A stretch of DNA of 64,000 nt from Hydrangea macrophylla (GCA_033977485.1 CM066983.1:107413580-107477579), one strand, 5' to 3'; positions 48,200 to 60,941 are shown, counted from the stretch's first letter. Notes: generated by a model from the letters alone, not told the origin. A program made the numbers and translations.

Positions 48200-49678
48200 T
48201 CTACCTAGAAATAGAGGCTATATGACCCATATTATTGAACCTTCACACTACGAGCACGATGACATGATGCGAATGTCTTACTAAATAATTACTCGATTTT
48301 ACTCACAATACTGCAGTTTTCTCCAACATCTTACACAAATACCCCTTGAAACCATTTGGGCTACATCTCTTGATGTGGATTTGTGGCCCAATATTGTCTA
48401 ATTACAAAGTCCGTTATCATTGAACCAAAACAAATCAGCTCAACAAGCCCGACAGTGCTTGGGTGAGCCCATTTAAGTTCTGTACAACATACATCAGCGA
48501 GTTTATAGCATGAACAATGTAGGAATCCCAAATTTGGTTCCGATATGCTTTACTATTTGTACTGCCGCATCACGTGATATGTGGTACTACAGATTACCGT
48601 TATAGTATTGTGGTTCCTAAAATTACATAATTCTAATGTTACTTACCCATTGAGAAAATTACTAAGAAAAAAATTTTCTTGATCTAAATCTACAAACCAA
48701 ATGTAGCCTTATTAGTGAATAGTAGCAGTTTTTATTTGCTTTTACATGAATTTTGGTAGGAAAATAAGTATTATAAATTCCTGTGAGGCACCATCTAGAA
48801 TATTTTTGAGGAAAAAAAAAAAATAGCCGTGAGTTTTCACTTAAATTTAAGCACATATAAACAACATCCTTTACATTTGAAGTAAAAACTCAGTTACAAA
48901 AGCTACCTCAAATAGTCACTTGGGGTAAAAACTATAAAGGTGGCTAAATAAAATAGGTTGGGACTTGATTAATGGATTAACTATTGGATTTGTGGTTTCC
49001 GTGGCATTTTAATAACTAATAGAAACAAGATTCAAAATAGTTTTTGGCCATCATAAATAAAAAAAAGAAAACTTGGCCATACCGACAGCAATGGGTCAAA
49101 CTATATATCAATGGGCCTCAAGAAATTACTGTTAACTTTTACAATCCATTGTAACTTAAGGCATAAAAATCAAAACACGTGGTTTTAGATTGAAGTGATA
49201 ACTACTCTAGAAACATAATCATTTTTTAACAGTTGAAATTTTTGAATGCTATTGAATTTATATTTATTATACGAATGGTTGATGTGTATGGTGGTCCCAT
49301 AGAAGATTGGGATTAGATAAAATGATCTCCTCCTTGACTTTTTAAAGCCCAGATAGTTCTTTCTTTTCTGTTTATTTTATTTTATTTTATTTTTTTATTT
49401 TAAAAAAGATAATATTATTGGATGATTGACCAGGGAGTTTAAGCATTCAATTTGGGGGACACTGTCTACCCAAAAAGAAGACTGAAAGATGAAAAAGAAA
49501 AAATAAATAAATCCCATTAATGACAAGTTTTGACTTCTTTTGTCACTGATTTTTTTTTTAAATATATTTTCTTACATATCTTTTTTTGACATTTTCTAAG
49601 TTAGTCATGTTCAAAACTATATTTTTGCAAAGGGATGATCACAATACTATTTTCTGGGGTAGGATCAACTTACAATGG
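48200..49678. other. Intergenic sequence without recognised features
   Basis: AT-rich, with homopolymer runs near 48810 and 49380-49400. No gene, long repeat or transposon end was identified. Confidence 0.5.
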
Positions 49679-49829
49679 GTAATGCTAGACCTACACAAAA
49701 ATCTCACAAGTCACACCCATTCATCCACATCTTAATGTGGACACTTTACAATCTCTCTCATTTTCTCATTGGTCCACATCAGGGATGTGGATGGATGGGT
49801 GTGAGATTTGGGTGTGAGTCTACCACTAC
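49679..49829. mobile_element. Small foldback MITE (about 150 bp)
   Basis: The left end GTAATGCTAGAC pairs with GTCTACCACTAC at the right end, and inside them AATCTCAC, CACACCCATTCATCCACAT and their inverted counterparts pair. The loop lies around 49735-49775. No coding capacity. Confidence 0.7.
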
Positions 49830-50316
49830 TCATCAAAATTAGAGTTTGATGCTGATGAAGAAGGTTTAACTCTCTAATTTAATTTTAATTTCTCTTGTGC
49901 ATGATGAACAAGAGGCCATCTCTTTATTAAAGAAACGTCCTTTCCATAGAATTTTCGCATATATATATATATATATATATATTGTTCACAAAATTTCTAT
50001 CACTGCATGTATATGAGGGGCTAGGCAGGCACACCCAGGTTTATCCCAACCTTAACACCAGATCGCATTGAATCATCCTTCGCATTAATTAATAATTATT
50101 TCTCATGAAGACGAAAAAACATAAAAATAATTCTCTAATATAACTTTAATTTTCAATTTCTTCTTGAATTTCAAATAAAAAAATGGAAACCCTAGAGTCC
50201 AATTGTACTGCTGGAGTTTGTCTTTTCTTTACACATTCTGTTACAAAAAGCGAATTTGTATCCAAAAAACCAAACAGAGAGGTGGCTCAGTTCTCATGCT
50301 ATGAACCCTTCATAAT

Positions 50317-50542
50317 CAGTGCCGGTCTTGAGTTTTGGGATCCTAAGCGAACTTTAAAATATGAGCCTTAAGGTTATACAGGGTTCGAGAGCACTGTTCT
50401 CGAGGCAAATTTTTTTAGATTTATTTATACACAATTATAAGTAAAATTAATTCTTTATCACATCTGTAATTAGAATTAGAGACCCTTAAAAAATAAGAGC
50501 CTTGAACAATTACTTGCTTTATTTTCCCTAAGGCCGGCCCTG
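50317..50542. mobile_element. hAT MITE with perfect 8-bp TSD
   Basis: A 226-bp element starting CAGTGCCGG and ending CCGGCCCTG. A perfect 8-bp TSD, TTCATAAT, lies at 50309-50316 and 50543-50550. TIRs of the CAGGGCCGGC type with 8-bp TSDs are typical of hAT elements. No transposase. Confidence 0.9.
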
Positions 50543-51103
50543 TTCATAATAGTAACTTAGTTTGCAAGACAAACTATAACATCCCTCATGCTTTATTCAC
50601 ATAATGGTCCCTACAATATGCATAAAAGTCAGAGGTATCACCTTCAGGATTGATTTTCTAACATTCCCATTTCCCATCCCATGTAGTCTAATATGATTTA
50701 CATTCCTTCCATTTGCTACGTCCTTCCAGTGTATTGAGCCTTTTTGGGTCATTGTATTCTCATTTCATGTTTTATTTGCTAGATTTATTTCTTCCTTCTG
50801 AGTCAATTAACACGTGGTCTTAACAAAAAATAAAATAAATAAATAAAATAAAAAACTTCGCACTCATCCATTCCTCGAAAAAAATATCTGTTATCATAGT
50901 TGTATGGATGACATAGTATCACAAATTAATCAACTCGTATATACATATATATATATATATATATGTCCCTCATATTTTTTGAGATTGTGTCCAACATAAA
51001 CACTATATCAAAATATATATTAGTACGTTCCATCAATCCACGTTGCATTCCATAGGGGTGGAGTAAGGATTTGATCTTAATTAGAAAAGGTAAATTAAAA
51101 TAT

Positions 51104-51608
51104 GGTAAAACACACTTACACCCACTGTGGTTTTGCTGGTTTTCACTTGTCCTTGTGCTTTTAATTTTGACACTAATACCCAAGTGGTTTATACCAAAGC
51201 ATAACCGTAAAAATTTGCTAACGGAGTAAGTTAAAATGACCAAATTACCCCCATATGATTTACAACTGTGTTAATAACAGAAGTTGTTTATAACTTCAAT
51301 TCATTTAGAAAGAAACCCATGCTTTCGAGTTGGGTGAAGAAGAACCTTTTACATTTATTAGGATTTCTTGGTGTAGGTAGTGTGCTTGACCAAATACAAA
51401 TGACTTATAACTTATCTCTCCATTTTCATGGGACTTTCAAGGGTAAAAGATACATTTTATCTGTCTAATTGGAGCTCTCAAGTGTAAAACCGTAAAATTG
51501 GTTGAAAAAAATTAACAGTTACACTTTAGTCTGAACCATGCGGGGGTATTAATGTCAATATTTAAAGCACAATAGATGAAACCACAATGGGTGTAAACAT
51601 GTTTTACC
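51104..51608. mobile_element. MULE-like TIR element (about 505 bp)
   Basis: The left end GGTAAAACACACTTACACCC pairs with GGGTGTAAACATGTTTTACC at the right. Arms continue inward (CACTGTGGTTTT against AAACCACAATG; GACACTAATACCC against GGTATTAATGTC). The flanks are both AT-rich and a 9-bp TSD could not be demonstrated. No coding capacity. Confidence 0.7.
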
Positions 51609-52043
51609 CTTTAAAAAATTAAGGAGGGCACAAATGCATATAAAATGAGATACACAGGACAAGAAAAATAGATTTCAGAAGTTGAGGGGGACATAAATGC
51701 ATATAATATCATAAATTATATATATATATATATATATATGTTTAGAATAAATGTGAAAATTAGGGCTCTATTTGATTTTTGGATTTTGTGAGGGAAAGAA
51801 AAAGGGAAGAGAAAACAGTGAAGAAAATTAGTTCCTTCGTGTTTTCTCCGGTATTTTAATATCTTTAATGCTTAAATAATGTTAAAATTAAAATTTAGAA
51901 AATGTAGTTGTAAAATAAGATTAAAAAAATGACTTACAACATTCAAAATGTTTAATTTGTTAACTTATTTTTTTTTTCCTTATTATTTTCCTGTACAATT
52001 TCCTTCATTTTCCTCAATAAATTTAAAAATAAACAAAGTCTAA

Positions 52044-52631
52044 GAGCATCTCCAATAAGAGTAGTACTATAATAGGCTAAATCTCTCAACAAATAAAAAG
52101 GCTCCGAACCATATAAATAAATAATAAAAAATAAAAATAAATAAATAATATCCACTCCAACAGATGGTGGGGGAGGCTAAATTAGTATGCAACCAAAAGG
52201 AAGAGTGGGGGGTTGTAAAATTTGGAGGGAAAACCTCTACCATTGGATTATCAATTAGGATTACGTCAATGGTTATAATTCATCAGTATAATAAAAAGAG
52301 TAATTTTATGCCTTCCAAGTTTTCAATTCCAATTAAATACTTCCTAAATACATGTGGTATTAATTGGGATTACCCATAATTATGATAGATTCACTTCAAT
52401 ATTCTCCAATTAAATTAATGAGTCCATATATATTTGAGAAGCATTTGAGATACAAAATTTAAAAAGCATAGTATTAATCTAATCAAAATATTAAAATTTC
52501 AACTCATTTTACCATCCATTGTTAGAATTCAATTATGATAAGGATTAAGGAGGGCTACAACCGCTATTTAAGGGGCCTAAACATCATTTTAACGTCTCAA
52601 AACAAAATATAATTTGCTCCTAGAGATGCTC
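52044..52631. mobile_element. Harbinger-like MITE with TAA TSD
   Basis: The ends are GAGCATCTCC and AGAGATGCTC, with TAA immediately outside each end at 52041-52043 and 52632-52634. Three-base TAA/TTA duplications and GAGCATCTCC-type ends fit PIF/Harbinger MITEs. The element is 588 bp and contains a second, GAGTAAT-type MITE at 52298-52479. Confidence 0.65.
52298..52479. mobile_element. GAGTAAT-family MITE, copy 1 (nested)
   Basis: The left arm reads GAGTAATTTTATGCCTTCC and the right arm, inverted, GATTAATACTATGCTTTT, with TACTTCCTAAATAC opposite TTTGAGAAGCATTTGAG inside. It is the same family as 53395-53574 and 62760-62946 and sits inside the Harbinger-like element. Confidence 0.6.
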
Positions 52632-52737
52632 TAAGAGGTCTCAACTCTTAAGGTAGCTCTCTCCTCCCTGATACATCCAAAATCTTCCCCTGATCATCAT
52701 GTATAATGGATGGACCCTACCCAAACTGATACTGTTG

Positions 52738-52833
52738 TTTCTGGTCATAGCATGGCTTGATCATTGTAATTGAGAGTTAGTGACCTGAACAAGGTGATAC
52801 TATCAATCTTTGACATAGATATGCAGCTGCCCC
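52738..52833 (+). repeat. 96-bp direct repeat, left copy
   Basis: Runs from TTTCTGGTCATAGC to GCAGCTGCCCC. It matches 61764-61859 at 94 of 96 positions (AAGG/ATGG and CTGC/CAGC differ). It immediately precedes the left arm of the TIR element. Confidence 0.93.
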
Positions 52834-53394
52834 CAATGGGTTAATTTCAAAAACACCCCCTCAACTATGACCCATTTTTAACTCACTCCCCTGAACTTTT
52901 TTTTCCGGCAAATTGACCCCCTCCGTTTGTTTTATTCGAGAAGTTGACCCCCTCCGTTTGTTTGCAAATGAAAATGGGCATGTGCCCATCACGTGAGAGC
53001 AAAAATGGACATTTTTACCCTTTGTGTCCAAAATGAGTTTGATCTCTCTTTACAGTCTACCCTGATTTCTCACTCTCCCCTCTCCCTCTCTCTCTCATTC
53101 CCTTGCCCCACACCACCACGACTAGTGGCGGATGTAAGGGGGGGGGGGGGACCCTTGGCTTTTGGAAAATTACACTTTTACATGTGTATTTTAGAAAATT
53201 TTATTAAGCTTTGCCCCCCCTCCCCAAAATAAGTAAACTTGTTATATAGCCCTCCAAAAAATATCACTTAGGCTAAAAGAAAATGATTTTATATGTAAGA
53301 TGTTGGTCTAATTATACTTCATTCTCCCAAAATTTGAAAAAAAAAAAAAAAAAAAACTTATTATATGTAATATATTGGCTTAATTACAAGGAAA

Positions 53395-53574
53395 GAGTAA
53401 TGATATGCTTCCCAAATTTTGTATCTCAAATGGTTTCCAAACACATATGACGGCAGGACCAACTTCAATAATGGTGGAACGACTTCAGCATCCTCCAATC
53501 AAAATCAGGTGGGCCTACTACCACGTGTTTGAGAAGTACCTAGGATACAAAATTTGATAAGCACAGCATTACTC
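53395..53574. mobile_element. GAGTAATG-family MITE, copy 2
   Basis: The left arm GAGTAATGATATGCTTCCC and the right arm, ending ATAAGCACAGCATTACTC, pair, as do AAATTTTGTATCTCAAA and ACAAAATTTG further in. Length 180 bp, no coding capacity. Confidence 0.75.
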
Positions 53575-53772
53575 ATATTTTAAATATTATTAGTTTTCGA
53601 TATTATTAATCATGGATGAAATAGAAGGGAAAATACCTGAGAATTAATTTTCTTTTTCGATTTCATTTCTTCTTTTCTCTCCCTCACTAATTAATCTATG
53701 AACCAAATAAAGTCTAACAGTAATAAGGGTTGATAGTTGATTGAAATTTGTAAAGTTTGGCATGATGGTAAA

Positions 53773-54752
53773 TATTGGATAAATATGTGTTTTGGCCATG
53801 TTTAAGGGCTAATAAAAGTGGGACCCACTTAGAGTTTAAGTGAGGTCCTTGTGGATTTGTGTTCTCCTCCATAAGGAGATGAAGTTTGGATATTCACATG
53901 TCCAAAACTATTGATGGTGAATTAGAAATTAATGATTAAAGGTTGCCCCATACAAGGAGCTGTTGAAATGAAAGAGGTTCACAATTTGCCTTGTCCCACA
54001 TAGAAAAACTAGAAGTAGCATTTAGTGTATTTATAAGGCTCCTTCATGTTTTGGGTTTGGGCCCCAAGGGGTACCCAGTTTTGTGGAAGGGGGAGGATCT
54101 AAGGCCCTTTGGATTTACTCCACACACGCGTGCGCGCTCTGCCGCCGTCCGTCTGACCGACCGGCCCGGGTCGTGGTCGTGCAGGTGCGGCCCGCACAGA
54201 TTATTTCTTTTTAGACCCCTCAAGTTTTGGTATTACAATTTTGTAATGAAGAGACCCTTGGAATTTCTGCACATGTTTAACATTGCAGAAACTTTTGGGA
54301 TTTCTGGAAGAGTTCCAGAACTCCAAAAGGTTGTAGTTATAACTTTTGAAATTTCTGAAATGATGAATACACAAATATATTCCAACTCTCCTTCAGTCTA
54401 TACACACCTCTAACACAATTTCACGCACTGTTCTTCAAAGAGTTCACCTTCCAGTTCCAATTTCAGAGAGAGAGACACTGAACATAGTTGGTTCGTCAGA
54501 GCAGTTGTACACTGTACAAGTACTACTGCTAGAAGCCGCTGTATCCTGGGAGACAGACGCCGACGATTTCCTCAAGTACACCCGGTGAGACGGTGAATCT
54601 GTTTTAAGGAAACTATGAATAGATCACAGGCCTCGGTTTGATAATTCTCATGTTTATTTCCTGTTTCTGTCCAACTGTAATTTTTATGTTTTCATTAGTT
54701 CTAATCAGAATCTGTTTCTATTTCCAATTATATCAATGAAATATTTCCAACA
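53773..54752 (+). mobile_element. Copia solo LTR (980 bp)
   Basis: Starts TATTGGATAAATATG, a one-base decay of TGTTGG, and ends TTTCCAACA. A perfect 5-bp TSD, GTAAA, lies at 53768-53772 and 54753-54757. A promoter-like TATTTATAAGG lies near 54028, giving plus orientation. No internal copia sequence is left. The 140-codon open frame at 53991-54413 lies wholly inside and is not a gene. Confidence 0.8.
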
Positions 54753-54840
54753 GTAAAACAATTTGTGTAGACTAAACTAAGAGATGAGATGTAAATGAGT
54801 CGAGACAAATATTTAGGGTGTGTTGGATTACAGTTGGACC

Positions 54841-55266
54841 TGTTATAAAACTAATAATAAAGCAAGCACACGAATAAATAATAACACAAAAGGGACACAA
54901 GTATTTTCAGGTGGTTCTGCAATTTGCCTACGTCCACTGCGGAGGGGAATCACCTTTGATTATTGATGGAACTTTTACAACTCAAGAACTCACTGCCCAG
55001 TATATCTAAACACTGATATTATATCTCACTGCTTTTCTCTCTGTATTTCTCTTGCTTCTTCTCTATGTCTTCTTCGTTGAGTAAACACTCAATTTATAGA
55101 CACATTTACAATCACCAAGCATTAAATGAGGAGACACAAATGACAATGCTAGATGTAGGCTTTTTGACTTAGGTGGACATTCACCTTTTTCACTTTCACA
55201 TTTTTACCTTTTTCACTTTCACATTTTCACCTTTTTCACTTTCACATTTTCACTTATTTCACAACA
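54841..55266 (-). repeat. Copia C 3' LTR
   Basis: TGTTATAAAAC...TTTCACAACA on the plus strand, 426 bp. Near its inner end it has three tandem copies of a 22-bp unit containing ACCTTTTTCACTTTCACAT. Confidence 0.95.
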
Positions 55267-55344
55267 CTCCCCCTTGAATGTCCATCTAAAAATAATACCC
55301 TTACCCATCAATTACTCCCCCTCATTGTAACATGAGAAAATTCA

Positions 55345-58300
55345 CTAGGAAACTTCTTTGAGTTTGCGCATTCTAATGTTGTGTACTAGCTTCTTGAACG
55401 TTGCAGTTGGTAGTGCTTTTGTGAATAAATCCGCGAGATTGTTAATGGAGCGTATCTGCTGGACGTTGATTTCACCGTTCTTTTGGAGCTCATGTGTATA
55501 GAAGAATTTTGGTGAGATGTGCTTGGTTCTGTCACTTTTAATGAATCCCCCTCCGATCTGTGCAATGCATGCAGCATTATCTTCGTATAATGTTGTTGGG
55601 CTGTCTTTGATCGAAGATAAGTCACACGACTCTCGAATATACTGTATCATGGATCTCAACCAAATACATTCACGGCTGGTTTCATGCAATGCCAGAATTT
55701 CAGAATGATTTGAAGAAGTGGCAGTCAATGTTTGCTTTACAGATCTCCATAAGATTGCAGTATTGCCACAAGTAAATACATAACCAGTTTGAGATCGACC
55801 TTTGTGCGGATCAGAAAGGTATCCAACATCAGCATATCAATTAATGGTGACTTGGATTCTTTAGGATAAAATAACCCAAGATTAATTGTGCCACAGAGAT
55901 AGCGAAATATGTGCTTAATACCATTCCAATGCCTTTGAGTTGGGGCTGAGCTGAACCTTGCTAGCAAGTTGACAGCAAATGCAATATCTGGTCTTGTACA
56001 GTTTGCAAGATACATAAGAGCACCAATTGCGCTCAAATATGGTACTTCAGGACCGAGAAGTTCCTCATCTTCATCACAAGGACGATATGGATCCTTCTTT
56101 ACATCAAGGGATCGGACTACCATTAGAGTACTCAATGGATAAGCCTTATCTATGTAGAAACGTTTCAAAACTTTCTCCGTATATGAGGATTGATGTAAGA
56201 GAATTCCTTCGGGGAAATGCTCGAGTTGCAACCCAAGACAAAATTTTGTCTTTCCGAGATCTTTTATCTCAAATTCCCTTTTCAAATAATCAGCAGTTTT
56301 TGTGAGCTCTTTGGTAGTGCCAACAAGATTAAGATCATCAACATATACTGCAATGATTGCAAAACCGGAGTCTGATCTCTTAATGAAGACGCATGGACAT
56401 ATAGCATTATTTATATATCCTTCTTTCAATAGATATTTGCTCAAGCGATTGTACCACATGCGTCCAGATTGCTTTAATCCGTATAGAGATCTTTGCAATT
56501 TAATAGAGTACATATCTCGTGGTTTTGACTTACATGCTTCGGGCATGTTGAATCCTTCAGGGATCTTCATATGTATATCACTATCTAGTGATCCATATAA
56601 ATATGCCGTAACCACATCCATTAAGCGCATATCAAGTCCTTCAGACATTGATAGGCTTATCAAAAATCGAAACGTAATTGCATCCATTACAGGAGAATAG
56701 GTTTCATCGTAGTCTATGCCAGGTCTTTGTGAGAAACCTTGAGCTATAAGTCTGGCCTTATATCGCACAATTTCATCCTGCTCGTTGCGTTTTCGTACAA
56801 ATACCCATTTGTACCCAATGTGATTTACATCTTCAGGTGTAGGGACTACAGGTCCAAACACTTCTCGCTTTTCTAATGATTTTAGCTCAGCCTGTATGGC
56901 TTCTTTCCACTTTGGCAAATCAGACCTACATCGAGATTCTTCTACACTATGTGGTTCAGGGTCCTCATCACTTCGAGTGATGTCCAGTGCTACCTTAAAG
57001 GCAAATACATGATCAATGACAATATTATTATGATCCCATATATTCCCAGTGGATACATAATTTATGGAGATCTCATTATTGTCTAATACATGTGCCTCTC
57101 CTGGGGCCACATGTGCCTCCTCAGGGGCTACTTGTTCTTCTACAAGGGAAGAATGATCACCAGCGTTGGATTTATCAAATACTTTGATCATGTTCTTTGA
57201 GGACTTTTCAGGAGTTTTTCCCTCATTCATATGAGCTTTTAGTTTCCTCTTCCTGGGAAACTTGTCTTTTGTACCACTGGGTCTACCACACTTCATGCGT
57301 GTTGTAGACTCACTAACCACAACACTACCAGATTGTCCTGCGGGGACTTCAATTCTTACTGGAGTGTTCACAGCTGGTATATGTGATCTTATCACTTTCT
57401 TTGTATCAGTGAATACATCGGGTGTTTGATTTGCAACTTCTTGCAAATGGATGATCCTTTGAACCTCAAGTTCACATTGATTAGTACGAGGATCAGGATG
57501 AGACATTGTTGATGTATGCCAGGAAATTACATTCTGAGTTTTGGGATCCAGCTTTTCTCCCCCTAATGGTGTGAATATTGTCTCATCAAAGTGGCAGTCT
57601 GCAAGCCTTGCCTTAAAAAGATCTCCTGTCAAGGGTTCAAGATATCTTATAATAGATAAAGAATCAAAACCAACATAAATCCCAAGGCGTCGCTGAGGAC
57701 CCATTTTTGTTCGTTGGGGGGGTGCAATGGGAACTTGCACAGCACAACCAAATATCCTTAAATGAGAAACATTGGGTGGTTGGCTAAAAACAAGTTGTAA
57801 AGGAGAGTATTCATGATAAGCAGTGGGTCTAATTCGGGTCAATGATGCAGCATGTAATATGGCATGTCCCCAAGCAGAAATAGGTAGTTTTGTTCTCATA
57901 AGTAAAGGTCTAGCAATCAACTTGAGACATTTGATGAAAGACTCAGCTAACCCATTCTGTGTATGTACATGAGCGACATGATGTTCAACATTAATGCCAA
58001 TAGACATACAATAGTCATCAAATGCCCTAGATGTGAATTCACCAGCATTATCAAGACATATAGCCTTGATAGGGTAATCAGGAAATTGTGCCCTTAATCG
58101 AATGATTTGGGCAAGAAGTTTAGCAAAAGCGGTGTTACGAGATGACAGTAAACAAACATGTGACCATCTAGTAGAAGCATCAATTAAGACCATGAAGTAT
58201 GAAAATGGTCCGGATGATGGATGGATATGTCCACATATATCTCCTTGTATGCGTTTCAAAAAGGCTAGGGATTCAAAGTTTACTTTTGTAGGAGATGGTC

Positions 58301-58904
58301 TTACAATCAATTTTCCTTGTGAACAAGCAGCACAAGGATTCTCACTAGGTAAAAGAATTTTCTGGTTCTTTAAAGGATGTCCATGTGAGGTTTCAATGAT
58401 CCTACGCATCATAATAGCTCCAGGGTGACCAAGACGGTCATGCCAAAGTCCAAAAATCTTTGGGTCAGAAAACCTTTTGTTTATCACCACATGTGATTCA
58501 ATAGACCTTATCGTTGTTTGATACAACCCGGATGAGTGAGCATGAAGTTTTTCCAAAATATGTTTTTTGTTTGAAACAACTTTGGTGATGCAAATGTATT
58601 CAGAATCACCTTCATTAACTGTTTCAACATGGTATACATTACGGCGGATATCTTTAAAACTGAGCAAATTTCTTCGAGATTTGCTAGAGTATAAATCATT
58701 TTCTAAATGAATTGTTGTTCCTTTTGACAAGGTAATGCTCGCTCGTCCAGAGCCTTCAATGAGACTTGATGTACCAGATATAGTGTTCACATTAGCTCCT
58801 GCTAATTTTAAGTCTAAGAAATATCTCGGTTCTCGGAGAATGGTGTGTGTAGTTGCTCTATCAACCAGACATATGTCTTCTCGTTTCATCGTGTAATCTA
58901 TCAA
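55345..58904 (-). pseudogene. Copia C pol: protease, integrase, RT, RNase H
   Basis: A long frame (58904-55737) reads protease CLVDRATTHTI (the usual DSA/DSG triad reads DRA), pre-integrase LWHDRLGHPG with CAACSQGK, integrase GDICG, LDNAGEF and HTQNGLAES, and RT with YKARLIAQGF and AVYVDDLNLVG. A frameshift near 55845 moves RNase H into the frame ending at 55345, where SNHSEILALHE, YEDNAACIAQI and the C-terminus occur. It has the same reading frame as gag but is separated from it by about 100 nt containing stops. Reading is otherwise open for over 1000 codons, so decay is recent. Start taken from similarity; no ATG occurs before CLVD other than within DYTMKRED. Confidence 0.92.
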
Positions 58905-59006
58905 TTAACAAAAGTCATATATTATTGCAGACAAAAGATGTTTATACATTATTTAGAAAATTACAAGCATAGTACAAGATAAAAACTGAGACATAGTACA
59001 GATGTT

Positions 59007-60155
59007 CTAAACATATTTATTGTTGTTAGATGGATCAGGGTATGCATCAGAGTCGATCAAGAAGTCAGCCACATCAAGATGAGTGAAGTCCAATGGGTCA
59101 TTGTGGTTGGCAAAATGTGTCTCTATCTCCTTTCCTTTTCCTTTTATAGAGGCCTGATAGAGATCCACAAAAAATTGTGGCGTATGACAATTACGTGCCC
59201 AATGCCCTTTCATGCCACATTTGTGACAGTTATCTTCATTTTTCTTCACAGCCTTTTGTACACCCTTTCCTTTGTCATTTTTATTCCATTTCGGGTAAAA
59301 AGGTGTATTATTTTTGCTATATGGATGATAACCACCATGATTCCCATAATTATTCCTTCCTTGGCCACGTCCACGGCTACCACGATTATAACCACGACCA
59401 CGACCACGACCATGACCACGACCACGAATCTGATCATTCCTACGACCATATCCATGTCCTCCCCCCTTTTCATACCCTTGTCTATTGCGGGGAGACACAT
59501 TCTCTTCAAGGAATGTGGTGCCATTTGCTTCAGGTAATGGTGCCGAGCCAGTGGGACGAAGGTGATGATTTTTCATCAGAATTTCATCATTTTGCTCTTC
59601 CACGAGAAGGCATGAAATTAACCCGGAGTATTTCATGAATTTTGCCGCTCGGTATTGCTTCTGCAAGAGTGTACACGAGGGATGAAATGTTGATACTGTT
59701 TTTTCAATCATTTCAGAATCAGTGACACCTTCTCCACAAAATGACATTTGAGAAGTAATTTTATGTAAAGCCGAATTATATTCTGCAACTGTTTTAAAAT
59801 CTTGAAATTGTAGTTGGATCCAGTTATATTTAGCTTTTGGTAAAATGATCATTTTCATATGTTCAAATCTTTCCTTTAAATTTTTCCAAAGAACGAAGGG
59901 GTCCTTGACTGTAAGATATTCTATTTGTAAATCTTAATGGATATGGCTATGAAGGAAAGCCAGTGCCTTGGGCTGCTTTTCCTCTAATTGATTTTTGCCT
60001 GATTGATCCAGCTATGATGCATCAGTCTCTTCAACAACAATCTTCCAAACATTTTTTGCTTTTAGTTGGGTTTCAGCTAGATTGACCCACAATAGATAAT
60101 TATTCCCCCCCGTAATGTCCAAGGCCGCAATATCAAGCTTAGCAAGATTTGACAT
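59007..60155 (-). pseudogene. Copia C gag with two premature stops
   Basis: The start MSNLAKLDIAALD is at 60155. Stops interrupt near 60013 (after EETDAS) and 59938 (after HSHIH, before DLQIEYLTVKDP). From 59858 the frame is open to 59007, with a long Arg/Gly repeat (GRGHGRGRGRG) and one zinc knuckle CHKCGMKGHWARNC. Gag of this type coats the RNA genome in virus-like particles. Without the stops the length would be about 380 residues, normal for copia gag. Confidence 0.9.
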
Positions 60156-60387
60156 TTTCAAAATAATACATATAAGACGAGATTTTAGAATTTATCAAAA
60201 GAAATAGATATGTAGATAAACAGGTTAATATCAAGTAAAGAAATTAATACTGTTAGATAAAGATAAAATTTCCTCTTTGGTAGAGCTATTATTTATCTTC
60301 TACAAGAGATAGTCCACCACTCTTTTATCAGGTATTCTACCCTTTTCAAGAGATAAGTATAACTATATTTTTACCCCATATTTGACA

Positions 60388-60484
60388 GACAATCGTGTGG
60401 TGGCAGAGTGGCGACGGACTGAGTGCCGATTAACCCACGTCCGCGGACTCGAGTTCGAACCTGGTTACTGCACGGTTGTCTTTT
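60388..60484 (+). ncRNA. tRNA-like Pol III unit in the copia C leader (tentative)
   Basis: A-box TGGCAGAGTGG at 60401-60411 and B-box GTTCGAACC at 60453-60461 both fit the TRGYNNARNNG and GWTCRANNC consensus perfectly. A 10-bp stem closes the unit: GACAATCGTG at 60388-60397 pairs with CACGGTTGTC at 60471-60480 with one G-U pair. A TTTT terminator-like run begins at 60481. A standard cloverleaf cannot be drawn: the spacing between the closing stem and the boxes is too long, and the T-stem pairs poorly. It lies on the strand opposite the element. It could be a SINE head or a decayed tRNA insertion; activity is not shown. Confidence 0.4.
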
Positions 60485-60801
60485 GTATATATATATTTTT
60501 TTTTTCCTACAACTTCTTCAAGAGTTGTTTCTAATTTATTCACTACTTTTTTCAAGAAGCTGATTTATTGTCTTTACAAGGACTATACACTTCCATTAAT
60601 GATGAATACAAATTATAACCTCTTCAAGGGTGTATAATTATTGTAATAAATTTCTCTCATCAGGAGGAGTTTAAATTATAACCTCTTCAAAGGGTTGTTC
60701 AATAAATTCCTCTCAATAGGAGGAGTTTCAATTATCACCTCTTCAAGGGTGCACATATATATTTATATAAATATGTATATATATATATATTTATATAAAT
60801 A

Positions 60802-60941
60802 TATACCAACTGGGCTCCTCATATCAGATGGTATAGATATTAATATAGATAATATATATCTGTTTAGTTTTCCTACTAAACAGATATATATTATCTATAT
60901 TAATATCTATACCATCTGATATGAGGAGCCCAGTTGGTATA
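60802..60941. repeat. 67-bp perfect inverted repeat adjoining the PBS
   Basis: Arms at 60802-60868 and 60875-60941 are exact reverse complements, separated by 6 bases (TTTCCT). The right arm ends at the base next to the primer-binding site (60942-60958). In the element's RNA this would be a very stable 67-bp hairpin starting immediately after the PBS. Confidence 0.97.

Noticed and set aside
53991..54413. 140-codon open frame
   Set aside because: Lies wholly inside the copia solo LTR (53773-54752, perfect GTAAA TSD), with no recognisable domain.
59079..59638. Open frames of about 150 codons on the plus strand
   Set aside because: Antisense of the Arg/Gly-rich part of copia C gag, whose biased composition keeps other frames open.
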